Assembly (NCBI RefSeq): GCF_029813785.1
Contig: NZ_JARVKY010000006.1
Location: forward strand, 186,001 to 250,000
DNA length: 64,000 bases
Reading direction: 5' to 3'
Source of the DNA: Streptomyces sp. DH41
GTDB taxonomy: Bacteria > Actinomycetota > Actinomycetes > Streptomycetales > Streptomycetaceae
A program made the position numbers and the translations under genes. Every line of letters starts with the position of its first letter. The first letter of the stretch is position 1. The notes beneath the pieces are model-generated. The model saw nothing but the letters and a program-made list of their open reading frames with translations. It had not been told where the DNA came from and made no database searches. Below, in pieces: positions 7,758 through 19,600 of this stretch.

Positions 7758-8999
7758 TCAGGCCGCGGCGGCCGCAGCCGGAACGAGCAGTGCCTCGACC
7801 GCGTCGGCGGCTGCCGCGGGACCGCCGGCGGCCTCGATCTCGCCGCGCAGCCGCGCCACCGCCGCCCGCACCTCGGCACTGCCGGTCAGGGCCAGCGCCG
7901 TCTCGCGCAGCCGCTCGGGCGTGACGTCCTTGCGCAGGACCTTGGCACCCACACCCAGCTGCTCGGCGCGGGTCGCGGTCGCGTGCAGCTCCGCCATCTG
8001 CGGTACGGCGATCACCGGCACGCCCTCGGAGACGGCCTGCAGCACGGTGCTCGTACCGCCGTGGTTGATCATCAGGGAGGCGTGCGCGAGCACCGCGCCC
8101 TGCGGCGCGAAGTCGTACACCCGGATGTGCGGCGGAACGTCGCCGAGTTCACCCTCGGCCACCCCGCCCGCGTGCGTGACGACGACGTCCCAGTCGGTGT
8201 CGCGGAAGGCTTCCACGCAGGCCCGGAAGAAGGCCGGCTGCTTGTTGTACAGCGTGCCGAGGCTGATCAGCACCAGCGGCCGGCCGGTGCCGGGCGGCTC
8301 CCACTCGCCGTGGAAGGAGTTGGCGCTCGTGCACGGGCCGACGAACCTGACCTCCTCGTCGAAGGTGTCGCCCGCGTACTGGAACGCCCGCGGCAGGTAC
8401 ACCAGCGCCGGACCCGAGTGCACCTCGGCCGCGAAGTCCCCGATGGACTTCTCCACCCGGTGCTCGGCGAGCAGCTCGGCCACCGCCTCGAACAGGGCGC
8501 CCGTGCGCGGGTCCTCGGCCTGCTCCTCGGCCGTGTCCACCGGCGGATGCAGCGACCAGTGCTCGTTGGCCACATAGGTCGGGGTGCTGCGGATCACCGG
8601 CACACCCCACTTGGCCGCCAGGATGTGCCCGCTCCAGAACGACGACGGATCGCACACGAACACGTCGGGCCGGCCGTCCCCGTCCCCGCCCCCGAAGTGC
8701 CGTTCGAAGTCCCCCAGTGTCTGCCGGGTCAGATCCAGCATCCACGTCATCATGTTCACGAACTCCTGCTGGTCCGTGTACTCGGCCGCGTCCTGCTTCG
8801 GCACCATCGTGTCCCAGAAACGGTCCTGGTCCAGGGCGTACGGAAGGAACTCGGCACCCGTGGCGAGAACCCGCTCTCGGTAGTTCTCCGACAGGGCGTA
8901 GGTGACCCGGTGTCCGCGCGCGACGAGTTCCCTCGCCACGGACAGCGTCGGATTCACATGACCTGCCGCGGGGAGAATGAAAAAGGCGATGTGCGCCAT
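7758..8999 (-). CDS. Macrolide-type glycosyltransferase (OleD/OleI/MGT family)
   Basis: GT1/GT-B enzyme of 413 residues, starting at ATG 8999 (MAHIAFFILPAAGHVNPTL). The acceptor-domain start, the linker LISLGTLYNKQPAFFRACVE, the donor motif ending INHGGTSTVLQAVSEGVPV and the LRETALAL tail resemble the OleD/OleI macrolide glucosyltransferases, which inactivate intracellular macrolide by glucosylating the amino sugar 2'-OH. A secreted family 3 beta-glucosidase at 54487-57027 supports a resistance pairing as in oleandomycin and pikromycin producers. The alternative is that it adds a second deoxysugar (TylCV-like), because it heads an operon of sugar genes and has no P450-like helper next to it. 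It is the first gene after the 9000-9317 divergent control region. Confidence 0.9.
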   Translation of the reverse strand: MAHIAFFILPAAGHVNPTLSVARELVARGHRVTYALSENYRERVLATGAEFLPYALDQDRFWDTMVPKQDAAEYTDQQEFVNMMTWMLDLTRQTLGDFERHFGGGDGDGRPDVFVCDPSSFWSGHILAAKWGVPVIRSTPTYVANEHWSLHPPVDTAEEQAEDPRTGALFEAVAELLAEHRVEKSIGDFAAEVHSGPALVYLPRAFQYAGDTFDEEVRFVGPCTSANSFHGEWEPPGTGRPLVLISLGTLYNKQPAFFRACVEAFRDTDWDVVVTHAGGVAEGELGDVPPHIRVYDFAPQGAVLAHASLMINHGGTSTVLQAVSEGVPVIAVPQMAELHATATRAEQLGVGAKVLRKDVTPERLRETALALTGSAEVRAAVARLRGEIEAAGGPAAAADAVEALLVPAAAAAA

Positions 9000-9317
9000 C
9001 GGGCCAGCCCTTCGAGGCGAATCGGATACGACGTGCCGGCACACCCCCGACCAGGGGGCGAGACACCACGGCCGCCGGTACTGACCCGGCGCGGTCACCA
9101 GCCGGCCGGTGGTGCCTGACCACCGTGTACCAGCGCCCTCTAATGCTCGTCGCTGGTCGCTCGCATTCCGCTCCAGCGCCGCTCGAATTCCCGTTTTCCA
9201 TGGTCGTCGGTTGGCACAATCCCTTTCCTGCCCGCGATATCCGTGCCGCGGCGCCGTCGGGTGCTGTTCCGGTGAAAGGTCCCCCCCCCCGGGTCCGTAC
9301 ACAGAGGAGATTCCGCC
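9000..9317. promoter_or_regulatory. Divergent control region between the two main operons
   Basis: This 318-base gap separates the leftward sugar/P450/glycosyltransferase operon from the rightward P450-PKS operon, so it must hold promoters for both. It contains the repeat array listed at 9158-9186 and a run of ten C residues (9281-9290) close to the P450 ribosome binding site GAGGAG. A TTGGCA at 9211-9216 could be a rightward -35, but no convincing -10 follows. I see no open frame with credible codon use. Confidence 0.6.
9158..9186 (-). promoter_or_regulatory. Three 11-base-spaced heptamers, candidate SARP-type operator
   Basis: Read on the - strand, towards the leftward operon, three heptamers follow each other with exactly four bases between them: TCGAGCG (9186-9180), TGGAGCG (9175-9169) and GCGAGCG (9164-9158). 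Heptameric direct repeats of TCGAG type at an 11-base period are the known operator form for Streptomyces antibiotic regulatory proteins such as ActII-ORF4 and DnrI. Assignment to such a regulator is inference; no SARP gene is in this window. Confidence 0.45.
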
Positions 9318-10538
9318 ATGACCTGCCCTCATGCCGCCGCGGCTGTCGGAACCGTCCGCGCCTACCCCTTCGGCGACCACGCCGACCTGCGACTCGACCC
9401 CGCCTACGCCGAACTGCGCGCCACCTCGCCCGTGGCCCGCGTCCGCATGCCCCACGGCGGCGAGGCATGGCTGCTGACCCGGCACTCCGACGTCAAGAAG
9501 GCCTCCGCCGACCCCCGGCTGAGCATGCACGCCGCCGCCGACTGGGACGTGCCGCGCGCCGCGCCCCGCGCCCTGGACTCCGTCGGCCTCATGGGCATGC
9601 CCTCCGAGTCGCACGCCCGGCTGCGCCGCCTGGTCTCCCGCGCCTTCACCGCCCGCCGCGTCGCCGCCCTGCGCCCCCGCATCGCCGAGATCACGCACCA
9701 CCTCATCGACGACCTGATCGCCGACGGCGGCCCCGCCGACCTCGTGGCCCGGCTCGCCCTGCCCCTGCCCACCGCCGTCATCTGCGAGATGCTCGGCATC
9801 CCCCGCACCGACCAGCACATATTCCGGTCCTTCACCGAAGCTCTCATGTCCGCCAGCCGCTTCACCGAGGAACAGGTCGCCCAGGCCGCCGAGGAGTACG
9901 CCGACTACCTGCGCGGCTACGTGGCCCAGCGCCGCGCCCACCCCGAGGACGACCTCCTGAGCGCCCTCGTAGAAGCCCGCGACGAGGACGGACGGCTCAG
10001 CGAGAACGAACTCCTCATGCTCACCGGCGGCATGCTCGTCGGCGGGCACGAAACCACCGCCAACCAGCTCGCCGGCCAGGTCCTGGTACTCCTCGACGAC
10101 GACCGCCGCGGCTACGAGCGACTGATCGCCCGCCCCGACCTGGTCCCCGCGGCCGTCGAGGAACTCCTGCGCTACGTCCCCCTGTGGGCCAGCGTGGGCC
10201 CGAGCCGCGTCGCCACCGAGGACGTCGAGATCGGCGGCGTCACCATCCGCGCCGGCGAGGCCGTCGTCTACTCCCTCGCCTCCGCCAACCGCGACGAGAC
10301 CGTCTTCGAGACCCCCGACGACGTGGCCCTCGACCGCGCCGCCAACCCCCACATCGCCTTCGGCCAGGGCCCCCACTTCTGCCTCGGCGCACCACTGGCC
10401 CGCGCCGAACTCCAGTGCGCGCTCGAGGCCCTCACCGGCCGGCTCCCCGCACTGCGCCTGGCCCGGCCCGCCGCCGAACTCGACTGGCACCGCGGAATGC
10501 TCGTCCGCGGCCTTGTCGAACTCCCCGTCACCTGGTGA
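9318..10538 (+). CDS. Cytochrome P450 monooxygenase (canonical motifs)
   Basis: 406-residue P450 with all standard elements: the I-helix [12 protein letters not shown] with acid-alcohol pair, the K-helix EELLR and the heme loop [18 protein letters not shown] 9318 follows GAGGAG with 8-base spacing. It is the first gene of the rightward operon, 76 bases before the first PKS gene. The likely job is a tailoring oxidation of tylactone or the glycosylated macrolide; candidates known for this aglycone class are C-20 oxidation, C-23 hydroxylation and 12,13-epoxidation. The intact acid-alcohol pair contrasts with the other P450 of the cluster (6444-7706). Redox partners are not encoded in the window. 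Confidence 0.93.
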   Translation: MTCPHAAAAVGTVRAYPFGDHADLRLDPAYAELRATSPVARVRMPHGGEAWLLTRHSDVKKASADPRLSMHAAADWDVPRAAPRALDSVGLMGMPSESHARLRRLVSRAFTARRVAALRPRIAEITHHLIDDLIADGGPADLVARLALPLPTAVICEMLGIPRTDQHIFRSFTEALMSASRFTEEQVAQAAEEYADYLRGYVAQRRAHPEDDLLSALVEARDEDGRLSENELLMLTGGMLVGGHETTANQLAGQVLVLLDDDRRGYERLIARPDLVPAAVEELLRYVPLWASVGPSRVATEDVEIGGVTIRAGEAVVYSLASANRDETVFETPDDVALDRAANPHIAFGQGPHFCLGAPLARAELQCALEALTGRLPALRLARPAAELDWHRGMLVRGLVELPVTW

Positions 10539-10614
10539 TTCCAGCGGCGCTCTTGCCGCATTCCCCATTCTTGCCCGTGGGCCCTCGCACCTCATCCCTG
10601 GCTATGGAGAATTC

Positions 10615-13600
10615 ATGACCCCGAAGACCCGTGAGCAGCACACGGAGGACAACGACATAGCCGTCGTGGGCATGGCGTGCAGGCTTCCCGGAGCCGCCAC
10701 CGTCGGGGAGTTCTGGCACCTGCTGCGCGACGGCCGCGACGCCGTCACCCCGCAGGCCGACGGCACCCGGCGCGGCGCCCTGCCGGCACACGGCGAGTTC
10801 GACGCCGGATTCTTCGGGATGAACCCCGCCGACGCCGCCGCCACCGACCCCCAGCACCGCCTGGTCCTCGAACTCGGCTGGGAGGCGCTGGAGCACGCCG
10901 GGATGGTCCCGGCCCGCCTCCGCGGCACCCGCGGCGGCGTGTACGTCGGCATCGCCTCCGACGACTACGCCACTCTCACCCGCGCCGCCGGCCGCACCGA
11001 CGGCTACACCGCCACCGGCCGCCACCGCGCCATGGCCGCCAACCGACTTTCCCACCTGCTCGGCCTGCGCGGGCCCAGCATGGCCGTGGACACCGCCCAG
11101 TCCTCCGCACTCGTCGCCGTCCACCTCGCCTGCGAGAGCCTGCGCCGCGGCGAGAGCGACCTCTGTCTGGCCGGCGGCGTCAACCTCATCCTCGCCGAGG
11201 ACAGCACCGCCGCCATGGAGATGATGGGCGCCCTCTCCCCCGACGGCCGCTGCCACACCTTCGACGCCCGCGCCAACGGCTACGTGCGTGGCGAGGGCGG
11301 TGGCGTCCTCGTCCTGAAGCCACTGCACCGCGCCCTCGCCGACGGCGACCGCGTGCACTGCGTCATCAAGGGCGGTGCCGTCAACAACGACGGCGGCGGC
11401 CCCAGCCTGACCACACCGGACCAGGCCGCCCAGGAGGCCGTACTCCGCGAGGCCTACGAGCGCGCCGGCGTCCCCGCCGGACACGTGGGCTACGTCGAAC
11501 TGCACGGCACCGGCACCCGCGCCGGCGACCCCGTCGAGGCAGCCGCCCTGGGCGCCGTCCTCGGTACCGCCGCCGGCCGCCGCACCCCGCTGGCCGTCGG
11601 CTCCGCCAAGACCAACGTCGGTCACCTCGAAGGCGCCGCGGGCGTCGTCGGCCTCCTCAAGGCCGCCCTCGCCGTACGCGAGGGCGAACTGCCGCCGAGC
11701 CTCCACCACACCACGCCGAACCCGGACATCGACCTGGAAGGGCTCAACCTCACCGTCCAGACCGAACTGGAGTCCTGGACCGCCGACCCCGAAACCCCAC
11801 GGCTCGCCGGCGTCTCCGCCTTCGGTATGGGCGGCACCAACGCGCACGTCGTCCTGTCCCAGGCCCCGGCGCCCGCCCCGGCCGAAGACGGAGACGCCGA
11901 GCCCGGCCACCACCTGCCGGTGGTACCGGTCGTCGTCTCCGGCCGCACCGCGGAAGCCCTGCGCGACCAGGCCGCCCAACTGAGCGCCCATGTGGAGCAC
12001 ACACCGGAACTCGCCCTGCGCGACGTCGCCCGGACCCTCGCCGACACACGCACTGTCTTCGCCCACCGCGCCGTGGTCCTGGCGGGCGACCGCCAGGAAC
12101 TCCTGACCCGCCTGGAGCGCTCCGCCGTGCACGGCGTGGTCACGGAGCCGACTGCCTGCGGCCGGACGGTGCTGGTGTTTCCGGGTCAGGGGACGCAGTG
12201 GGCGGGGATGGGGCGTGAGCTGCTGGATGCCTCGCCGGTGTTCGGCGCTCGTCTGCGGGAGTGTGCGGCGGCGTTGGCGCCGTTCGTGGACTTCGACCCG
12301 GTTGAGGTGTTGCGTTCGGGTGCGGCGTTGGAGCGGGTGGAGGTGATCCAGCCGGTCACGTGGGCGGTGATGGTGTCCCTTGCCGAGCTGTGGCGTTCCG
12401 TGGGTGTTGTGCCGGACGCGGTGGTGGGGCATTCGCAGGGTGAGATCGCGGCGGCTGCGGTCAGTGGTGCGTTGTCGCTGGAGGACGCGGCGCGTGTGGT
12501 GGCGTTGCGTGCGCAGGTGATCGGCCGGGAGCTGGCCGGTCTGGGTGGTATGGCGTCGGTGTCGTTGCCGCGTGCGGAGGTGGAGGCTCGTCTGTCCGGC
12601 TGGGAGGGCCGGTTGGATGTGGCCGCGGTCAACGGCGTGTCCAGCACGGTCGTCGCGGGTGACGCCGACGCGGTCGTGGAGTTCGTCGCCGCCTGCCGGG
12701 CGGAGGAGGTCCGGGCCCGTCAGGTGCCGGTGGACTACGCCTCGCACTCGGCGCACGTGGAGCGCATCGAGGCCGAGCTCCTGGAGGTCCTCGGGCCGAT
12801 CACTCCGCGTGCCGCTCGTGTCCCGTTCTACTCGACGGTCGACGCTGCTGTGGCGGACACCACGACCCTGGACGCGGGCTACTGGTACCGCAATCTGCGG
12901 CACACCGTCCGCTTCGAGGAGACGGTGCGGCTGCTGACCTCCAAGGGGTTCGGGACGTTCGTCGAGTCCAGCGCCCACCCGGTGCTGACGATGGGCGTGC
13001 AGGAGACCGCCGACGTCATCGCCGTGGGCTCGCTGCGGCGGGACGAAGGCGGGCTGGAGCGCTTCCTCGCCGCTGCCGCCGAACTGTTCGTCCAGGGCGT
13101 GCCGGTCGACTGGTCGGCGCTCTTCGAGGGGACCGGCGCGCGGCGCGTCGACCTGCCCACCTACCCCTTTCAGCGCACACGGCACTGGTTCGACTCCGTC
13201 CCCGAGGCCGAGCCGGCCCACGGAGTTCCGGACACCGAGGAGACGCTGCTCAGCCGCGAGCTGCGCGGTCGTTCCGAGGCCGAGCGACTGGACTACGTCG
13301 TCGAACTGGTCCGGGTGCACGCGGCGACCGTGCTCGGCCGCCCCTCCGCCGACACCGTCAGCCCTGAACTGACCTTCAAGGAGCAGGGCTTCGAATCGAT
13401 CCAGGGCATCGAGCTGCGCAACCGGCTGCGAGCCGCGACCGGCCTGAGACTGCCCACGACCCTGGTCTACGACCACCCGACGCCCATGGAGGTCGCCCGC
13501 CTGATCCGGGACGTCGCCGCAGCGGGCGAGGAGACCCCGGGCGCCCTGTCGGTACCCGCATCCGCACCCGCACCCGCCCTTGCTCCCGTGCTCCGTGACG

Positions 13601-16600
13601 AGCGGACCGGCGCCGAACCCGATGACACCCTCGCGATCGTGGGGATGGCGTGCCGGTTCCCGGGTGGGGTTGGTTCGCCGGAGGGTCTGTGGGATTTGGT
13701 GGTGTCGGGGACGGACGCGGTGTCGGGTTTCCCGGTGGACCGTGGCTGGGATGTGGAGGGGTTGTTCGATCCGGAGCCGGGTCGGCCTGGGCGTACGTAT
13801 GTGCGTGAGGGTGGGTTCCTGCATGGTGCGGGGGAGTTCGACGCGGGGTTCTTCGGTATTTCGCCGCGTGAGGCGGTGGCGATGGATCCGCAGCAGCGGT
13901 TGCTGTTGGAGACGTCGTGGGAGGCGTTGGAGCGGGCGGGTATCCCGGCGGCGGGTCTGCGCGGCTCGCGGACCGGTGTCTTCGTCGGCGCCATGACACA
14001 GGAGTACGGTCCCCGCCTCCACGAACCCGCTCAGGGCTACGACGGCTACCTCCTCACCGGAAACACCGCCAGTGTGCTGTCGGGCCGGATCTCGTACGCG
14101 CTGGGTCTGGAGGGGCCGGCGGTGACGGTGGACACGGCGTGTTCCTCGTCGCTGGTCTCCCTGCACCTGGCCGGGCAGGCCCTGCGCAACGGCGAGTGCG
14201 ACCTCGCCCTCGCCGGTGGTGCCGCGGTGATGGCCGGCCCCGGGATGTTTGTGGAGTTCTCGCAGCAGCGGGGGTTGTCGGTGGACGGGCGGTGCCGTGC
14301 GTTCGCGGATGCGGCGGATGGTACGGGCTGGGGTGAGGGTGTCGGCATGCTGCTGGTGGAGCGGTTGTCGGACGCTCGTCGTCTGGGGCATCGGGTGTTG
14401 GCGGTGGTGCGGGGTTCTGCGGTCAATCAGGACGGTGCGTCCAATGGGCTGACGGCTCCGAACGGTCCGTCGCAGCAGCGGGTGATCCGGGCGGCGTTGG
14501 AGTCGGCGGGGTTGTCGGGTGCGGATGTGGATGTGGTGGAGGCGCACGGTACGGGTACGCGGCTGGGTGATCCGATCGAGGCGCAGGCTCTGCTGGCGAC
14601 GTACGGGCAGGGGCGAGAGGCTGAACGCCCGTTGTGGCTGGGGTCGTTGAAGTCGAATATCGGGCATGCGCAGGCGGCTGCGGGTGTGGGTGGGGTCATC
14701 AAGATGGTGATGGCCTTGGAGCGGGGTGTGTTGCCGGGGACGTTGCATGTGGATCGTCCGTCGTCGCGGGTGGACTGGTCGGCGGGTGCGGTGGAGTTGC
14801 TGACCGAGCGGCGTGAGTGGCCGGAGGTGGGGCGTCCGCGTCGGGCGGCGGTGTCGTCGTTCGGGGTGAGTGGGACGAACGCGCACGTGATTTTGGAGCA
14901 GGCTCCCGCTGTCGAGCCGGTCGAGGAGCCGGTGGTGCGGGATCTGCCCGTGGTTCCGCTGGTGGTGACCGCCAAGACCCAGGCCGCCCTGCGTGAACAG
15001 CAGGCACGTGTCCGAGCCCGCCTGGACCAGGAGCCTTCGCCACGTCCACTGGACGTGGCCTTCAGCCTGGCCACGGAACGCTCGGTGCTGGAGCACCGCT
15101 CGGTGACCCTGGGACAGACCACCGTGCAGGGCGTGGCCCCTGAGTCACCCGGCCGCACGGTGCTGGTGTTTCCGGGGCAGGGGACGCAGTGGGCGGGGAT
15201 GGGCCGTGAGCTGCTGGATGCCTCGCCGGTGTTCGCCGCTCGTATACGGGAGTGTGCGGCGGCGTTGGCGCCGTTCGTGGACTTCGACCCGGTTGAGGTG
15301 TTGCGTTCGGGTGCGGCGTTGGAGCGGGTGGAGGTGATCCAGCCGGTCACGTGGGCGGTGATGGTGTCCCTTGCCGAGCTGTGGCGTTCCGTGGGTGTTG
15401 TGCCGGACGCGGTGGTGGGGCATTCGCAGGGTGAGATCGCGGCGGCTGCGGTCAGTGGTGCGCTGTCCCTGGAGGACGCGGCGCGTGTGGTGGCGCTGCG
15501 GGCCCAGGTGATCGGCCGCGAGCTGGCCGGTCTGGGCGGTATGGCGTCGGTGTCGCTGCCGCGCACAGAGGTGGAAGCGCGCCTGGTCGGCTGGGAAGGC
15601 CGCCTCGATGTCGCTGCGGTCAATGGTGTGTCCAGCACGGTCGTCGCGGGTGACGCCGACGCGGTCGTGGAGTTCGTCGCCGCCTGCCGGGCGGAGGAGG
15701 TCCGGGCCCGTCAGGTCCCGGTGGACTACGCCTCGCACTCCGCGCATGTGGAGCGCATCGAGGCCGAACTCCTCGACGTACTCTCCCCGATCACCCCGCG
15801 TGCGTCCAAGGTCCCCTTCTACTCGACGGTCGACGCCGCTGTGGCGGACACCACGACCCTGGACGCGGGCTACTGGTACCGCAATCTGCGGCACACCGTC
15901 CGCTTCGAGGAGACCGTGCGGCTCCTGACCTCCAAGGGGTTCGGGACGTTCGTCGAATCCAGCGCCCACCCGGTGCTGACCATGGGCGTGCAGGAGACCG
16001 CCGACGTGACCGCCGTCGGTTCGCTGCGGCGGGACGAGGGCACGCTGGCCCGTTTCCTGACCTCGGCCGCCGAGCTGTTCGTGCACGGGACGTCCGTCGA
16101 CTGGGCCGCTCTCTTCGAGGGGACCGGCGCCCGGCGCGTCGACCTGCCCACCTACCCCTTCCAGCACCAGCACTACTGGCTCGAGCCCGTCGCCCCCGCT
16201 GCTGCCCCCGACACTGCCACGGACACCGATGCCTGGCGTTACCGGGTGACGTGGCAGGGGCTGGGTGGTGAAGCGGCCGGTTCGCTCACCGGGCGTTGGC
16301 TGGTGGTGGTGCCCGAGGGTGTGCAGGGCGCTGTGGCCGGCGAGGCCGAGGCGGTGCTGGCCGGTGCCGGTGCGGAGGTCGAGCGGTTGGTGGTGGATCC
16401 GTCGGCCGTCGGGCGGGAGGAGCTGTCCGCGCGGTTGGCGGCCCACGGAGACCTCACCGGCATCCTGTCCCTGCTCTCCCTCGCCCGCACTCCCGCCGCC
16501 GTCTCCGGCACCGTGGCCCTCGTCCAGGCTGCCGCCGACGCGGAGACCGAGGCGCGGCTGTGGGCGTTGACCAACGCGGCCGTGGCCGTCGCGCCCGGCG

Positions 16601-19600
16601 AGGTCCCGGAGGACAGCGGGGCGCAGATCTGGGCGCTCGCCCGAGTCGCCGCCCTCGAACTCCCCGCTCTGTGGGGCGGGGTGATCGACCTGCCCGCAGA
16701 GCCGGACGTACGCGCCTGGCAGCGGGTCGTCGCCGCGCTGACCGGCCGGAACGGCGAGGACCAGGTCGCCGTACGGGCCTCCGGAACGTACGGCCGCCGG
16801 ATCACCCGCGCCGGCACCACACCCGCCCGCCGGGCCTACACCCCGCGCGGCACCGTTCTGGTCACCGGCGGCACCGGGGCCCTCGGGGCGCAGGTCGCCC
16901 GCTGGGCCGCCCGGAACGGCGCCGGGCACCTGGTGCTGACCAGCAGGCGCGGCCCGGACGCCCCCGGCGCCGGGGAACTCGCCGCCGAACTGCGCGCGCT
17001 GGGCGCCGAGGTGACCGTCGCCGCCTGTGACGTGGCCGACCGGGACGCGCTCGCCGCACTGCTGGCCGAGCATCCGCCCACCGCCGTCTTCCACACCGCA
17101 GGCGTGCTCGCCGACGGCGTGATCGGCACCGTCTCGGCCGAGGATCTGCGCGACATCCGTGCCCCCAAGGCCGACGCCGCCCGCCACCTGCACGAGCTGA
17201 CCTCCGCACGCGGTCTGGACCTCGACGCCTTCGTACTGTTCTCCTCCGTCACCGGAACCTGGGGCAACGGCGGACAGGCCGCCTACGCCACCGCCAACGC
17301 CTCCCTCGACGTGCTCGCCGAGCAGCGCCACGCGCAGGGGCTGCCCGCCACGTCCGTCGCGTGGGGTCTGTGGGGCGGCGGCGGCATGGCCGAAGGCGCC
17401 GGCGAGGAGAGCCTGAACCGCCGTGGCATCCGGCCCATGGACCCGGAGAAGGGCATCGAGGCCCTGCACCGCGCCCTGGACCACGGTGACGTCTGCGTCA
17501 CCGTCGTCGATGTCGACTGGGACGACTTCGCGCCCCGCACCTGCGCCCTGCGGCCCGGCCCCGGCTTCGACACCGTGCCCGAGGCACGCCGTGCCCTGGA
17601 GGCCCGGGGAGACGCCACGACCCGGTCCGCCGCCGGACCCGCCGACGGACTGGCAGGACGGCTGGCCGCTCTTCCCGATGCCGAGCGCATGCGCGTGCTG
17701 GTGGAGCTGGTACGTGCCGAGGCGGCCACCGTGCTCAGGCACCCCGGCACCGACGCCGTCCGGCCCGACCGTTCCTTCAAGGACGCCGGATTCGACTCGC
17801 TGACCGCTCTGGAACTGCGTAACCGTCTCAACGCCGCCACCGGGCTCACACTGCCCGCGACCGTCGTCTTCGACCGGCCCAGCCCCGCCGTGCTCGCCGA
17901 ACACCTCCTCGGCAGGCTGCTCGGGGACGCCCCGTCGGCCGCGCCGGTTCCGGTGGGCCCCGCGTCCTCTCCGGCCGCCGACGACACCGACCCGGTCGTC
18001 ATCGTCTCCATGGCCTGCCGCTACCCGGGCGAGGCCGCCACGCCCGAAGCGTTGTGGGACCTGGTCATGGCCGGACGCGACGTCATAGGTCCCGCCCCCA
18101 CCGACCGTGGCTGGAACCTGGACGAGATCTTCGTCCCGGACCCCGAGAACCTGCCGCGCGGCCACACCTACGTCCGCGAGGGCGGCTTCCTCCACGAGGC
18201 CGCCGAGTTCGACGCCGAGTTCTTCGGCATCTCACCCCGCGAGGCCCTGGTGATGGACCCTCAGCAGCGCCTGCTGCTGGAGACCTCCTGGGAGGCCCTG
18301 GAACGCGCCGGTATCGACCCGCGCTCCCTGCGCGGCAGCCGTACGGGCGTGTTCGCGGGCCTCACCCACCAGGAGTACGCCTCCCGGCTGCACGAGGCCG
18401 ACGAGGAGCACGAGGGCTACCTGCTCACCGGCAAGTCCGCCAGTGTGGTCTCCGGACGCATCTCCTACGTCCTCGGTCTGGAAGGCCCGTCGGTCTCCCT
18501 CGACACGGCCTGTTCCTCCTCCCTGGTAGCTCTGCACCAGGCGGTGCAGGCACTGCGTGCGGGGGAGTGCGACCTCGCTCTCGCGGGCGGTGTCACCGTC
18601 ATGGCCGCACCCGGTCTGTTCGTGGAGTTCTCCCGCCAGCGCGGGCTCTCGGCCGACGGCCGCAGCAGGGCGTTCGCCGACGCGGCGGACGGCACGAGCT
18701 GGGGCGAGGGTGCCGGCATCCTTCTCGTCGAGCGGATGTCCGACGCCGTGCGCAACGGACATCCCGTCCTCGCCGTCGTCCGCGGCTCCGCCGTCAACCA
18801 GGACGGCGCCAGCAACGGCCTGACCGCACCCAACGGCCCCTCCCAGGAACGCGTCATCGTCCAGGCCCTCACCAACGCGGGGCTCGGCTTCGCCGACGTG
18901 GACGTGGTGGAGGCGCACGGTACGGGTACGCGGCTGGGGGACCCGATCGAGGCGCAGGCCCTGCTGGCGACGTACGGGCAGCAGCGGGAGGCCGAACACC
19001 CGCTGTGGCTCGGTTCGTTGAAGTCGAACATCGGGCACCCCCAGGCGGCTGCGGGTGTGGGTGGGGTCATCAAGATGGTGATGGCCCTGGAGCGGGGCGT
19101 CCTGCCGAAGACGTTGCATGTGGACCGGCCGTCGTCGCGCGTGGACTGGTCCGCCGGAGCGGTCGAGTTGCTGACCGACACCCGGCCGTGGCCCGGCGTC
19201 GACCGTCCCCGTCGGGCGGGTGTGTCCGCCTTCGGAGTGAGCGGGACGAACGCGCACGTGATCCTGGAGCAGGCCCCCGCCGTCGAGCCGGTCGAAAAAC
19301 CGGTCGTGCGGGAACTGCCCGTCGTTCCGCTGGTCGTCACGGGGCGTTCGGCCGAGGCCCTGCGTGAGCAGGCCGAGCGGCTCGATGCCCGGCTGGAGCG
19401 CGCCGGAGTCGACACCCGCCTGTCGGACATCGGTTACACGCTGGCCTCGGGGCGGTCGGTGTTCGAGCACCGGCAGGTCCGGGTCGGTGAGGTCACGGTG
19501 GAGGGTGTGGCGTCGGAGTCGTCCGGCCGGACGGTGCTGGTGTTCCCGGGGCAGGGGACGCAGTGGGCGGGGATGGGGCGTGAGCTGCTGGACACGTCGC

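Noticed and set aside
10528..15096. Very long open frames on the strand opposite the PKS (for example 1522 and 1707 residues)
   Set aside because: They mirror high-GC PKS genes in a frame with no stops, lack domains and codon bias, and overlap proven KS/AT/KR coding sequence completely.
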